Source of the DNA: an uncultured bacterium
Lineage (GTDB): Bacteria > Vulcanimicrobiota > CADAWZ01
Direction: 5' to 3'
Assembly (NCBI GenBank): GCA_902791745.1
Contig: CADAWZ010000005.1
Location: 1-34,364 of the forward strand
DNA length: 34,364 bases
This document shows positions 14,554 to 24,508 of the stretch, one piece after another. The notes below the pieces were generated by a model, which was not told the DNA's origin, searched no databases, and saw only the letters and a list, made by a program, of their open reading frames with translations. Made by a program: the position numbers and the translations under genes. Positions within the stretch are counted from its first letter, which is position 1, and each line of letters begins with the position of its first letter.

Positions 14554-17034
14554 ATGAAGAAACTTTCAGTTCTTCTTGCAGGTCTTGCAGTTTGTTGTTT
14601 TGCATCTCCAGCATTTGCTGCACCTGTTTTTCCAGATGTGCCTGAAGAACATTGGGCAAGAGATGCTGTTGCTAACTTAGCAGCAAGTGGTTTAGTTGAA
14701 GGCTATCCAGATGGAACATTCAAAGGCAATAGAGCTGCAACTCGTTACGAAATGGCTATGGTCATTGCAAGATTTCTTGCAATGAACGATCAAGAACATG
14801 CAACATTTGCAACAAAAGCTGATCTTGAAGAACTCAGAAGACTCGTAAATCAGCTCAAATCAGAACTCGATGCACTCGGGGTAAGAGTAACTAATCTTGA
14901 AGATTCAGTTGCAAGCCTCGACAAAAGAGTAACTGAACTTGAAAGAATCACTTTCTATGGTGAATTAGATACTATATTCACAACACAAGGTTTCAAAAGT
15001 GATCAAAAATGGAGAGTATTTAATGGCTATGGTTGGTGTGAACAAGGTGCAAATATACCTGAAAAAATCACAGGTGCAATATCAGGTGCTAATGCACATC
15101 CTGCTATAAACGGATATATGCCAGTTATTGATTACAAAAATGGCAGACCTTTGACAAGTGGCACAGGTGTTTCAGCCATTGCAACACTCGGTATCAACGC
15201 AAAAGTAAGTGATGATGTAGATGCAGGTCTTGAACTTGAAGCATATACAGCTATCGGTGATCCAATAGTGAACGCTTTCTATGGTGTATCACACCCACAT
15301 ACTTTTATGGGATTATCTAACTATGCAGAAACAAGAGAAGTAGGAAATTTTGAAAATGTTTGTACAGAGGCCAAACTTGAAAACTTTTGGGTAAAACATA
15401 AACCATCAGGCATCAAATTAACTGTTGGCGAATTCCATGAAATGAATATGGACTCTATTCTATTTTCAGGTATCCCAAATCCAAATGTGAACGGAGAAAG
15501 TCATCTCAATAATTTAGGATTCAAAGTAACTGGAACAGCAAACTTTCTTTCAGATATGGATTGGGAAGTCTTCTTTACATCACTACCAGATTCAGATTTA
15601 ACAGGTTTAGAAACTGGAGACATAGTAACTAGACGCGTATCCCCTACAAGTGATGGCGGTTACAACACTTATGCCTATGGTTTAGACCTCGGTTGGAGAT
15701 TCAAAGGTGGAAACTTTAAGCTCGGTTATCTTAGAGCTATGAACGATGGCAATAATTATACAGGTTCTAATACCAGTGCTGGAATAACACAAAGCGGACT
15801 CCAGTGGGGTTCTCCATTTGAGTATATCAATGGCTATAACACACATTTAGCTCCAGTATTCAATACAGAAGATGGAATATCAATCTTTGGCGAGCAGTCA
15901 ACAACAAATTGGTCAGCACACTTTGACTACACTTGGGAAGACAGCAAAATTAAGCCAAGATTCTTCGCAGAATATGCACATTCAGATTACAAACCAACAC
16001 ACGAATCAGATTACAGCGTAAGCGGTAGTGCTCTCAGAGCTGGTCTCGGTGCAACATTTTTTGATGATGCACTTGATGTTGACATTCAGTACAAATCAAT
16101 AGAGCCAACATACGATCCAATGATACTTCGCTACCCAATAGCTGTCAATTCAATGTGGAGACTTCCAAACTTCTCTTACTTCCCAGGCATGTATCAATTA
16201 CATGATAGCGAAATATATACAAATAATAGACAAGGTTGGGATTTCAAGCTCACATATAGATTCAAAGATGACAGAGGCAAAATTTGGGCTTCATACCAGA
16301 CATATCAGCAGGTTGAAACAGGACTCTGTAAGACTGCTGACAACAACTTGAATTACTACTATAAACCAGGATTTATTGATGCATTCTTTAGTCCTTGTGT
16401 AGGTAGTAATGTTCCAGTCTATGATTTGGCAGGAAATGTTGTTGGTATAAATACTTATGATGATCACAAAGGCAAAACAAGCAAATTTGACATCGGTGTA
16501 GATTACAAATTTAAAAATGACCTCGGTCTCGAACTCAATTACTATAAACAGAACTTCAAGAGAGATACAGACCTCAGAATCAACCAACTCTACTTCATAA
16601 ACACTGGTTACGCAGGTTACACACCAGGTTTATATGATTTCGGTACATCAGCTGCACAGAATTATGTTGATCTCGATGTAAGCGGATTCCATGTTGGTGT
16701 ATCATATCCATTTAACGAGAAATTTACAGGAAAAGTTGGATTTGATTATACATCTATTAAAGGTCATTATGATCCAAACATGCTACATTACAACTATGCT
16801 ATACAAAGAAATTCCTATGACTATACAAATATAGACACCAAACAAAGTGTTCCATATATTGGATTCGATTATAAGCTCAGCAAAAATACAGAATGGAGCT
16901 GTAATTTCAAATATTTCAGCACTGTTGATGATGCTTTAGTATGTGTCCCATATCCAGCAGTAAGAGATGTATGTGCATACAATATGGACTGGAGCGGAAC
17001 ACAATTTACAACAGAATTTAAAGTAAAATTCTAA
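14554..17034 (+). CDS. SLH-domain outer-membrane porin 2
   Basis: 826 aa, paralog of the 848-aa porin. Signal peptide (SPAFA end), SLH domain and coiled coil differ from porin 1 at only about three positions over the first ~147 residues (Ala to Ser near residue 18, Lys to Met in FLAMNDQ, Ala to Thr in GELDTIF), although synonymous changes are frequent in the DNA. The barrel keeps core strands (for example WVKHKPSGIKLTVG, FDYTWEDSKIKPRFF, NNRQGWDFKLTYRFKDDRGK) but diverges strongly in segments likely to be surface loops, including added Cys residues. It ends in TTEFKVKF. Predicted role: wall-tethered outer-membrane channel of altered loop chemistry. GGAGG 10 nt before the ATG; terminator at 17049-17090. 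Confidence 0.92.
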   Translation: MKKLSVLLAGLAVCCFASPAFAAPVFPDVPEEHWARDAVANLAASGLVEGYPDGTFKGNRAATRYEMAMVIARFLAMNDQEHATFATKADLEELRRLVNQLKSELDALGVRVTNLEDSVASLDKRVTELERITFYGELDTIFTTQGFKSDQKWRVFNGYGWCEQGANIPEKITGAISGANAHPAINGYMPVIDYKNGRPLTSGTGVSAIATLGINAKVSDDVDAGLELEAYTAIGDPIVNAFYGVSHPHTFMGLSNYAETREVGNFENVCTEAKLENFWVKHKPSGIKLTVGEFHEMNMDSILFSGIPNPNVNGESHLNNLGFKVTGTANFLSDMDWEVFFTSLPDSDLTGLETGDIVTRRVSPTSDGGYNTYAYGLDLGWRFKGGNFKLGYLRAMNDGNNYTGSNTSAGITQSGLQWGSPFEYINGYNTHLAPVFNTEDGISIFGEQSTTNWSAHFDYTWEDSKIKPRFFAEYAHSDYKPTHESDYSVSGSALRAGLGATFFDDALDVDIQYKSIEPTYDPMILRYPIAVNSMWRLPNFSYFPGMYQLHDSEIYTNNRQGWDFKLTYRFKDDRGKIWASYQTYQQVETGLCKTADNNLNYYYKPGFIDAFFSPCVGSNVPVYDLAGNVVGINTYDDHKGKTSKFDIGVDYKFKNDLGLELNYYKQNFKRDTDLRINQLYFINTGYAGYTPGLYDFGTSAAQNYVDLDVSGFHVGVSYPFNEKFTGKVGFDYTSIKGHYDPNMLHYNYAIQRNSYDYTNIDTKQSVPYIGFDYKLSKNTEWSCNFKYFSTVDDALVCVPYPAVRDVCAYNMDWSGTQFTTEFKVKF

Positions 17035-17048
17035 ATTCTAAATCAAAC

Positions 17049-17090
17049 AAAAAGTGGTATGAAAAATTTCATGCCACTTTTTTATTTTTA
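17049..17090 (+). terminator. Rho-independent terminator of porin 2
   Basis: A 16-bp stem with one wobble: AAAAAGTGGTATGAAA with TTTCATGCCACTTTTT, 2-nt centre, then T-rich tail. Confidence 0.85.
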
Positions 17091-17106
17091 TAAAATTATA
17101 AATGAT

Positions 17107-17147
17107 AAAAAAAAAACTGAGCGAAAAAATTTTCACCCAGTTTTTTG
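17107..17147 (-). terminator. Terminator of the S1-domain gene
   Basis: Stem of about 17 bp between 17111-17127 and 17130-17146. Two positions are G-U wobbles on the minus strand but A-C mismatches on the plus strand, which assigns it to the minus-strand gene just upstream; a T-run follows. Confidence 0.75.
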
Positions 17148-17161
17148 TTGTCAGTTAATAA

Positions 17162-18400
17162 CTATATATTACCTTCTTCTTTACTCTTTAAATAACTTCC
17201 TATTGTTGCAGTTGACTTATCAGAATATTCTGCAAAATCATCTTTCTTTTTAGAACGAGCTGGCTTTTCAGGTGCTGGAAGTGTTGCCTTTATTGAAAGT
17301 GTCATTCTTCTATCTTTGCTCTTTACTTCAAGAACTTTTACATTGACTTCTTGTCCAATCTTGAGAACATCTTCTGGAACACCAATTCTCTCATTTGATA
17401 TTTCACCGATTGGAATAAGTCCCTCAATTCCATCCATTAATTCAACAAAAGCATATTTCTTAGCAAGTTTTGTAATCTTTCCAGGTATTATTGAGCCTAC
17501 AGGGAATTTTTCATCTGCTACAAGCCATGGATCTGGTTTTGCTTGGCGAAGACTTAATTGAATTTTGTCTTTTTCTGCATCTACCTTGAGAACAAGGACA
17601 TCTACTTTATCGCCAGGAGAAACTATATCTGATGGATGTTTTATTCTCTTCCAAGACATCTCAGAAATATGAATAAGTCCATCTATACCACCAAGATTTA
17701 CAAATGCACCAAAATCTGTCAATCTTGCAACTGTACCTTGAAGAATTTCACCTTCTTTGATGTTAGCAATTCTTTCTTTTGCTTTTTTCTTTTCTTCAAT
17801 AAGTCTTTCTTTTCTTTCTTCAATAAGAATTTCTTTTCTTGAAAGAACGACTCTCTTTTTCTGAGGATCAAGTTCTATAATCTTTAATTTCAATTCTTCG
17901 CCGATGAACTCTGTAAGGTCTTTTACCTGTCTTATATCAAGTTGAGAAGCTGGAACAAAACCTCTTGTACCTATATCAACAATAACTCCACCTTTTACAG
18001 CTTCTGTACATGTTGCAGTTATAGGTTCCTTCTTTTCATAAGCTTCAAGAATTCTCTTCCAAGCAAATTCTTTATCTGCTCTCTTCTTAGAAAGAATGAA
18101 TTCGCCCTCAACTCCACCCTTACGCTGGAGAACTACTACATTGATTTCATCACCGACTTTTAAATCAGATTCGGAAGGATTGAAATCTGTAATTTCGGCT
18201 GCAGGTACAAAACCATCTGTCTTACCACCGAGATCGACTGTAATTCCCTCATTGTCGATTTTCTCAATTTTACCCTTGACAAATTCTCCTACTCTTATTT
18301 GTTTAAAAGATTCTTCGTAGGATTCCATATCAGCCATGGATGCAACTTCATTTTGGACATTTTCAACTTCAACGTCCTTACCGATCTGTTCGTTGTTCAT
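17162..18400 (-). CDS. rpsA: Ribosomal protein S1-like, four S1 domains
   Basis: 412 aa from ATG 18400 (MNNEQIGKDVEVENVQ). Four S1 RNA-binding domains in order: about residues 30-100 (GEFVKGKIEKIDNEGITVDL), 118-182 (ITATCTEAVKGGVIVDIG), 203-272 (GEILQGTVARLTDFGAFVNL), 290-360 (GSIIPGKITKLAKKYAFVEL). S1 binds mRNA and helps 30S subunits load it; this length and domain number match S1 of many Gram-positive and deep-branching lineages, shorter than the six-domain E. coli protein. A TTG three codons upstream is less likely because it lies only 3 nt from GGAG. The C-terminal tail is Lys/Ser-rich. No fused IspH domain. Confidence 0.88.
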   Translation of the reverse strand: MNNEQIGKDVEVENVQNEVASMADMESYEESFKQIRVGEFVKGKIEKIDNEGITVDLGGKTDGFVPAAEITDFNPSESDLKVGDEINVVVLQRKGGVEGEFILSKKRADKEFAWKRILEAYEKKEPITATCTEAVKGGVIVDIGTRGFVPASQLDIRQVKDLTEFIGEELKLKIIELDPQKKRVVLSRKEILIEERKERLIEEKKKAKERIANIKEGEILQGTVARLTDFGAFVNLGGIDGLIHISEMSWKRIKHPSDIVSPGDKVDVLVLKVDAEKDKIQLSLRQAKPDPWLVADEKFPVGSIIPGKITKLAKKYAFVELMDGIEGLIPIGEISNERIGVPEDVLKIGQEVNVKVLEVKSKDRRMTLSIKATLPAPEKPARSKKKDDFAEYSDKSTATIGSYLKSKEEGNI

Positions 18401-18537
18401 TGTAAACAAAAGCTCCTTTCAACAGTAGAGGCTATAACAATTATTATCTTAATAGAAATAATCAAATATTTATAACCTCAAAGCAATAGAAAAAAAATAA
18501 TAATAAAAATATGTTAATGTTAAAAAACATTTTTTAT

Positions 18538-21090
18538 CTATTCCATTTCAGAAAGGTTTTTACCTTTTTTAATATTAATAGTTAAAGGAATTTTTAAGCA
18601 AATATTTTTTTCCATTGCACCCTTTATAATAGATTCAATAAAATTTATCTCTTTTAAAGGCACTTCAAAAATCAATTCATCATGAATTTGAAGTAACATT
18701 TTAGATTTTAAACCCATTTTTTTTATATTTTTTGCTATTTTAATCATGGCAGATTTCATTATGTCTGCTGCAGAACCTTGAATAATTGTATTTACAGCAA
18801 TTCTCCCTGCTGCAGCTTTCATAACTTCTGATCTGCTATTTATATTTTCAATATAGCGTCTTCTCCCCAAAAGAGTAGTAACAAAACCATCTTTTTCAGC
18901 CTGCTTTATTGTCTCTTTAATAAAACTATCTATCTGAGGGAATCTATGAAAATACATATCTATATATTTTTTAGCTTCAGACATAGCAATATTTAAAGAA
19001 CGAGATAGACCATGGGCAGAAATTCCATATATTATACCAAAATTTACAGCCTTTGCCTTTTTTCTCATCAATTCTGTAACATTTGATAAATCAACATCAA
19101 AAATTTCTGAGGCAGTCATGGCGTGTATATCAAAATCTTTGTTAAAAGCCTCACACATTTTCTGATCATCTGCATAATGTGCTATAACCCTTAATTCTAT
19201 CTGTGAATAATCCGCACTAAGAAAAATTGAATCACTATTCCTGACAACAAATGACTTTCTTATTTCTCTTCCCAAATCTGATTTAACAGGAATATTTTGC
19301 AGATTCGGCTCACTCGAAGCAAGTCTTCCTGTCTCTGTCTTCATAGAATCAAAATGAGTTCTTATCATTCCATCACTTTCTATCATTGAAGGCAATTTTT
19401 GAGTATATGAAGATTGTAATTTTTTTGATTCCCTATATTCTATAACAAGTGGAACAATAGGATAAGATTTAAGCTCATTTAAAGTCAAAATATCTGTGGC
19501 ATTTTTCTTTAAATTTGGCAACATCAATTTTTCATACAAGATATAAGAAAGCTGTTTAGGAGAATTTATATTAAATTTCTCCATAGAAATATTATATATT
19601 TCATTTTCAAGCGAATTTAATTTAGATGTCAAAACCAAATCGGCATTTTCTAATATTTTCCTATCACATTTTATGCCTGTATTTTCCATATCTGCCAAAA
19701 CTTTTAAAAGTGGCTGTTCAATATTGACAAATACATCTCTTGAAGAAATTTCAAAAAGTCTTTTTTCTGCACAATATCTCATTTTACGAAGCATTGAAAA
19801 GCGAAACTTTTTAACAATATCTTCTTCAATTATATCCTCATAACCAGTCAAAAAATAGAAAGATTTCATAAAATCATGGTAATTATCCGAAGGATTCAAG
19901 ACATAACTCGCTAAAGCTACATCAAAAAAATCAAAATCAAATTCTATATCATGTTTATAAAATTCCTTAATCAAAGACTTTATATCAAATGCACAAATCT
20001 TTTTCTCGGTAATACTTTTTTTAAATGCGGTGATTTCACACTCTTTCCCATCTTCAAAAATTATTTTTCCATCTTCAAAAAAGATATAAACAAAATCATC
20101 CTTTGGTAAATCAGAATTCAAAAATACTTCTAATTTTGGATCACTTTTTGTGTCTGAATCTGAATCAAAATTTATATTAAAATTGAGCGTTATATCTTCT
20201 TTGTTTTCCTTAAATAACTTATTTATAATTGATTTAAGCTCAAAATGTTTCAAAAAATCGAGTAATTTTGAATCTTCAAATTCAGAAAATGCCATTGATT
20301 CATTGTCAAATTTAATAGGAAGATTAAAATTGATAGTAGCAAGTGTTTTGCTCAATCTAATTGCATCTTCTGATTCTTTTATTAATTTACCAGCACGACC
20401 TTTTATTTTATCAACATTAGCCAAAATATTTTCTGCTGTTCCAAATTCAGAAATCAATTTTACAGCTGTCTTATCCCCTATGCCTTTTGCACCAGGTATT
20501 CCATCAGATTTATCTCCAGCAAGTGCCTTAAAATCAACAATAAATTCAGGTTCAAACCCATATTTTTCTTTTACATAATCAACATCATGTACAATTAAAG
20601 TTTTCCCTGTGTTATTTGGAGATAACAAATGTACTTTATCAGAAATAATCTGTATCAAATCCCTGTCAGAACTTATTATATTTACATCAATCCCTTTTGA
20701 AGAAGCATCTTTTGCAATGGTTCCAATACAATCATCAGCTTCATAGCCTTCAACAGAAATAACAGGAATATTCAATATTTCAAGCAACTGATATATATAA
20801 TTAAGCTGTTCCTCAAGGTCTTCTGGCATTTTTTGACGACCTGCTTTATATTCAGGAAAAAGTTCCAATCTTTTTGTAGGACGAGATAAATCAAATGCAA
20901 AAGCCAAATATTTTGGTTTTAACTCCTCAATAAATTTTAAAAGCATATTCAAAAAACCAGTTAAAGCTCCTGTTTTTGCTCCATTTGAAGCAGAAACCAA
21001 ATTTGGCATACCATAAAAAGCTCTATATGTAACAGAATGTCCATCAATTAAAAGAAGTGAATTATTTTCTGTATTGTCAGCAAGTTTCAT
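18538..21090 (-). CDS. polA: DNA polymerase I
   Basis: 850 aa. Residues ~10-290 are the 5'-3' exonuclease/flap nuclease (LLIDGHSVTYRAFYG, EGYEADDCIGT, SSDRDLIQI, GDKSDGIPGAKGIGDKTA). About 320-470 is the proofreading-type fold but without the catalytic acid motif (AFDIKSLIKEF instead of a DxE motif), so 3'-5' exonuclease is probably inactive, as in Taq-like enzymes. The polymerase domain shows motif A DYSQIELRVIAH, motif B RKKAKAVNFGIIYG and motif C QIHDELIFE. Role: Okazaki fragment processing and repair. Strong AAGGGGG precedes the ATG. Transcribed divergently from the HD-GYP gene. No strong terminator is seen after the stop; only a weak AATGTT/AACATT hairpin at 18516-18531. Confidence 0.97.
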   Translation of the reverse strand: MKLADNTENNSLLLIDGHSVTYRAFYGMPNLVSASNGAKTGALTGFLNMLLKFIEELKPKYLAFAFDLSRPTKRLELFPEYKAGRQKMPEDLEEQLNYIYQLLEILNIPVISVEGYEADDCIGTIAKDASSKGIDVNIISSDRDLIQIISDKVHLLSPNNTGKTLIVHDVDYVKEKYGFEPEFIVDFKALAGDKSDGIPGAKGIGDKTAVKLISEFGTAENILANVDKIKGRAGKLIKESEDAIRLSKTLATINFNLPIKFDNESMAFSEFEDSKLLDFLKHFELKSIINKLFKENKEDITLNFNINFDSDSDTKSDPKLEVFLNSDLPKDDFVYIFFEDGKIIFEDGKECEITAFKKSITEKKICAFDIKSLIKEFYKHDIEFDFDFFDVALASYVLNPSDNYHDFMKSFYFLTGYEDIIEEDIVKKFRFSMLRKMRYCAEKRLFEISSRDVFVNIEQPLLKVLADMENTGIKCDRKILENADLVLTSKLNSLENEIYNISMEKFNINSPKQLSYILYEKLMLPNLKKNATDILTLNELKSYPIVPLVIEYRESKKLQSSYTQKLPSMIESDGMIRTHFDSMKTETGRLASSEPNLQNIPVKSDLGREIRKSFVVRNSDSIFLSADYSQIELRVIAHYADDQKMCEAFNKDFDIHAMTASEIFDVDLSNVTELMRKKAKAVNFGIIYGISAHGLSRSLNIAMSEAKKYIDMYFHRFPQIDSFIKETIKQAEKDGFVTTLLGRRRYIENINSRSEVMKAAAGRIAVNTIIQGSAADIMKSAMIKIAKNIKKMGLKSKMLLQIHDELIFEVPLKEINFIESIIKGAMEKNICLKIPLTINIKKGKNLSEME

Positions 21091-21264
21091 ATTTCCCCCT
21101 TATTATCATGGGATTATTGTATCTAATAATAATGTCATTTTTGAATTCTTTATAAAGTCATTATTTGCCTTTTAGAAAAAGAAAAAAATAGAAGGAAAAA
21201 AGAGCAGAAAAAAAAAATATTTAAAATAAATTGACATCTGCCAGTAAGAAATGGAGAGTTTATT

Positions 21265-23466
21265 ATGGAAAATTTAAGTAGTCTAATCGCCAATCAAGAG
21301 CGACTTGTATCAGAAAATCTTAATAATGAGGAAAACCTATATAAACTTGCACAGTTATATATAAAAGAAGGCAGTTTTCAAAAAGCTATCAAAGTTTTAG
21401 AAAAATGTTCAAAAATGCCCAATGGAAATAATGCAAAATATTTGATGGGAATAATATATCTACTGGAAGGCGGATTAGGCTATGCCTTTAAAGCCCTTCA
21501 AACAGTAACAGATGAAGATGGGGACTTTTGCTTTAATAAAGTAGATAAAACAGGTCTTCCACCACAAAATCTCATCTACAAATCATTGGAAAATTTTGAA
21601 AATTCTGAAAAAGAAATGCCTGAAAAATATATTGCTGTTGGATTTATTTATCATGCTTTAGGAGATTATGATAAGGCTCTCAGAAACTATTCAAAAGCAA
21701 TAGCACTAAATCCTGATTGTAATTTAGTAAACTATCTTACTGGAGTAACATATTTTGAATTAAAAAACTATCCTGAATCAGGTTTATATTTACAAAATGA
21801 ATTAAAACAAAGACCAAAATCACCAAATACGACATATCTATTGGGAATAACATATTTAAAATTGGGAAATAGTCAGCAAGCATCAGCTTGTTTTAATAGA
21901 GCAATCAAATTAAAACCAGACTATGTAAAAGCATATATAGGAATGTCTTCAGCTTACAGAATTGTTGGCAATTACAAACAAGCTGAAAAGTGGACAATGC
22001 AACCAATAAGTGCTAAAAAAGATACAGCAGATGTATATTTTGAGTTAGGAGAAATATACTCAGGAATAAAAAATTATGATCTTGCTGAAGAAAATTACAA
22101 AAAATCCATAGAAAAAGATCCAAAACTATTTGAAGGATATATAAAATTAGCAAAAGTTTTAATAGAAAGAGATAGAAGCAATGAAGCCCTAAAAATATTA
22201 TCCGACGCAGAAAAACTATTTCCAAAGAATATAAAAATAATGGTTCAAAAAGCCTCTGCACTGGAAAATCAAAAAAAATATAAAGAGGCACTAAAACTAA
22301 TAGAAGATATCGAAAGAGTAAGTCCAAATGAAGAAGAGATTACACGTATAAAAGGAAAATGTCTTATTCTTCTTGACAATTCTCAAAATGCAATAAATGC
22401 TCTAAAAAAAGGAATAGAAAACAATCCTAATGATCTTGAATTGAGAAAACTCTATGGAATTGCAATGCTAAAATTAGATAAATTGAATCCAGCAGAAAAT
22501 GAGTTTAAAAATATTCTCAAAATAAAAGAAGATGAGCCATTTGCAAACTATTATTTAGGGACAACATATTTTTCACTTGGAGAACCTGAAAAAGCTATTG
22601 AATTCTACAAAAAATCTGCAGATTCAATAAAGAACAACTGTTTTTCAGGATTTGTAAGAGCTTACGAACATATACAAGCAAAAGAAAAAGATAAATTACC
22701 TCTTGAATTAAAAAATGCAGGTATAAAACCAATAGACACTGAACAAGATTTATCTGCTTATTCAGCTATTCAACTTTTGACATCTTCATTATGTGAATTA
22801 TCAAATAAACAAGAAGAAAAAATTTCAGTACCAACAGAAATTGTTAATGAAACAACTCTTTCTGTAGAAGTTACTGATTCTTTGACCAACTTTATAGTAA
22901 ATGCCTGTGACGGCAGAGATGGTTTTTCATATAACCATTCAAGAAGAGTATCAAAAATAGCATTGAGATTAGCAAAGTATATAAATCAGGCAAGCAAAGA
23001 TTTAATTTCAGATGACGACTTAAAGATAATAGAACTCGGTGGACTTTTACATGACATAGGAATGATCTATGTACCAAGAGAGATTATAGCCAAGAAAAAA
23101 CCACTAACAAATGAAGAATTTTCAAGAATAGCAAAACATCCTGAATATGGAGAAATTATCATAAAAAGAAATGGTTTCCAAAAAAATATAATTCCTATAG
23201 TTAGACACCACCATGAAAAAATAAATGGAAATGGTTACCCAGATAAATTGTCACAAAATGGAATACCACTTTCTGTAATGATTGTAAGCATAGCAGATGC
23301 ATTTGAGGCAATGGTATCTGCAAGACCATATAGAGAGGGCTATACAATAGAAAAAGCTGTAAGTACAATAGAAAAAAGAGCAGGTATTGACTTTGCACCT
23401 GGAATTGTAAATGCTTTTATAGAAATAATTCCAGAAGCCTCTAAAATAATAGCAGAAGTACACTAA
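21265..23466 (+). CDS. TPR protein with C-terminal HD-GYP phosphodiesterase domain
   Basis: 733 aa. Residues 1 to about 480 form a long series of TPR repeats (for example KYIAVGFIYHALGDYDKALRN, AYIGMSSAYRIVGNYKQAEK, ADVYFELGEIYSGIKNYDLA). About 535-733 is an HD-GYP domain: NHSRRVSKIALRLA, LGGLLHDIGMIYVP, KHPEYGEIII, HHHEKINGNGYPD and IADAFEAMVSARPYR. HD-GYP enzymes typically hydrolyse cyclic di-GMP, and the HD and GYP metal-binding residues are all present. No signal peptide or membrane segment, so cytoplasmic. The TPR part probably senses or scaffolds a partner. GGAG upstream of the ATG; ftsY follows after 21 nt, suggesting co-transcription. Confidence 0.9.
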   Translation: MENLSSLIANQERLVSENLNNEENLYKLAQLYIKEGSFQKAIKVLEKCSKMPNGNNAKYLMGIIYLLEGGLGYAFKALQTVTDEDGDFCFNKVDKTGLPPQNLIYKSLENFENSEKEMPEKYIAVGFIYHALGDYDKALRNYSKAIALNPDCNLVNYLTGVTYFELKNYPESGLYLQNELKQRPKSPNTTYLLGITYLKLGNSQQASACFNRAIKLKPDYVKAYIGMSSAYRIVGNYKQAEKWTMQPISAKKDTADVYFELGEIYSGIKNYDLAEENYKKSIEKDPKLFEGYIKLAKVLIERDRSNEALKILSDAEKLFPKNIKIMVQKASALENQKKYKEALKLIEDIERVSPNEEEITRIKGKCLILLDNSQNAINALKKGIENNPNDLELRKLYGIAMLKLDKLNPAENEFKNILKIKEDEPFANYYLGTTYFSLGEPEKAIEFYKKSADSIKNNCFSGFVRAYEHIQAKEKDKLPLELKNAGIKPIDTEQDLSAYSAIQLLTSSLCELSNKQEEKISVPTEIVNETTLSVEVTDSLTNFIVNACDGRDGFSYNHSRRVSKIALRLAKYINQASKDLISDDDLKIIELGGLLHDIGMIYVPREIIAKKKPLTNEEFSRIAKHPEYGEIIIKRNGFQKNIIPIVRHHHEKINGNGYPDKLSQNGIPLSVMIVSIADAFEAMVSARPYREGYTIEKAVSTIEKRAGIDFAPGIVNAFIEIIPEASKIIAEVH

Positions 23467-23487
23467 TAGACAATAGGGAAGGATAAA

Positions 23488-24414
23488 ATGGATAAATTTA
23501 ACAATTTTGCGGATAAATTAAAACAAGGTCTTGAAAAAACAAGAAAAAGTTTTGTCGAAGGCATGACCCATATTTTTACATTCTGGAAAAAAGTTGATCA
23601 AGAATTTTGGGATGAATTAGAAGATTTAATGTTGACATCTGACATAAGTGTTGCAACAGTTGATAAATTAATTGGCAATTTAAAAGAAATTGCTAAAAAA
23701 GAACATATATTTGAAACAGAGCCACTTATGGACAGATTTAAATTAGAAATTGGAAAAATTTTAAATACAGGTGGTGGCAAAATATTTAGGCCTGCATCTG
23801 GTCCTTCTGTAATACTTGTTGTAGGTGTAAATGGAACAGGGAAAACTACAAGCATAGCCAAATTGACAAATTATCTAAAAAAAGATGGTTCAAAGGTCAT
23901 GCTTGCAGCAGCAGATACATTTAGAGCAGCAGCAATAGACCAGTTGCAAATTTGGGCAGACAGATTAAATGTTGATATAATTAAGACTAAAGAAGGTGGC
24001 GATCCTTCAGCAGTATGTTATGATGCAGTGTCAGCTGCGAAAGCAAGAAAATGTGATTATCTCATAATAGATACAGCAGGAAGACTCCATGCAAAAACAA
24101 ATTTAATGGAAGAATTAAAAAAGATGAAAAGGGTTATATCAAAAGAACTTCCTGGAGCCCCGCACGAAACACTTATTGTTTTAGATGCAGGTACAGGTAA
24201 GAATGCCCTCGTACAGGCAAAAACATTTTCTGAAGCCTCCCAAATAACTGGAATTATATTGACAAAATTAGATGGAACAGCAAAGGGAGGAATCGTAATT
24301 TCAATAGCTGATGAAATGAGTATTCCTGTAAAATTTATTGGATTTGGTGAACAGTTAGAAAATTGGGGAGAATTCAATGGAAAAGAATTTCTCGATGCAT
24401 TATTTCTATCTTGA
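23488..24414 (+). CDS. ftsY: Signal recognition particle receptor FtsY
   Basis: 308 aa. An N domain (about 1-95) is followed by the G domain: P-loop [57 protein letters not shown] and the closing [17 protein letters not shown]. It docks SRP-ribosome complexes at the membrane and hydrolyses GTP with Ffh. It lacks the long acidic A domain of E. coli FtsY; the N-terminal helix ([20 protein letters not shown]) probably serves for membrane contact. Start supported by GGGAAGG upstream. Ends with TGA; LFLS instead of the common DLEPF-like C-terminus. Confidence 0.96.
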   Translation: MDKFNNFADKLKQGLEKTRKSFVEGMTHIFTFWKKVDQEFWDELEDLMLTSDISVATVDKLIGNLKEIAKKEHIFETEPLMDRFKLEIGKILNTGGGKIFRPASGPSVILVVGVNGTGKTTSIAKLTNYLKKDGSKVMLAAADTFRAAAIDQLQIWADRLNVDIIKTKEGGDPSAVCYDAVSAAKARKCDYLIIDTAGRLHAKTNLMEELKKMKRVISKELPGAPHETLIVLDAGTGKNALVQAKTFSEASQITGIILTKLDGTAKGGIVISIADEMSIPVKFIGFGEQLENWGEFNGKEFLDALFLS

Positions 24415-24458
24415 TCACACAATTTTAACATTTTAGCAACATTTTTAAACAATATCTG

Positions 24459-24467
24459 TGTTATAAT
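24459..24467 (+). promoter_or_regulatory. Extended -10 promoter before the 118-aa gene
   Basis: TGTTATAAT, a perfect extended -10 (TG-n-TATAAT), 41 nt before the ATG at 24509. No recognisable -35, as is usual for extended -10 promoters. Confidence 0.65.
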
Positions 24468-24508
24468 ATAGACAATAATATCACCTTGAAAAAAAGGAGA
24501 ATTTTTTC

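Noticed and set aside
20150-20578. 142-aa plus-strand open frame.
   Set aside because: Antisense to polA; Ser/Leu-rich shadow composition.
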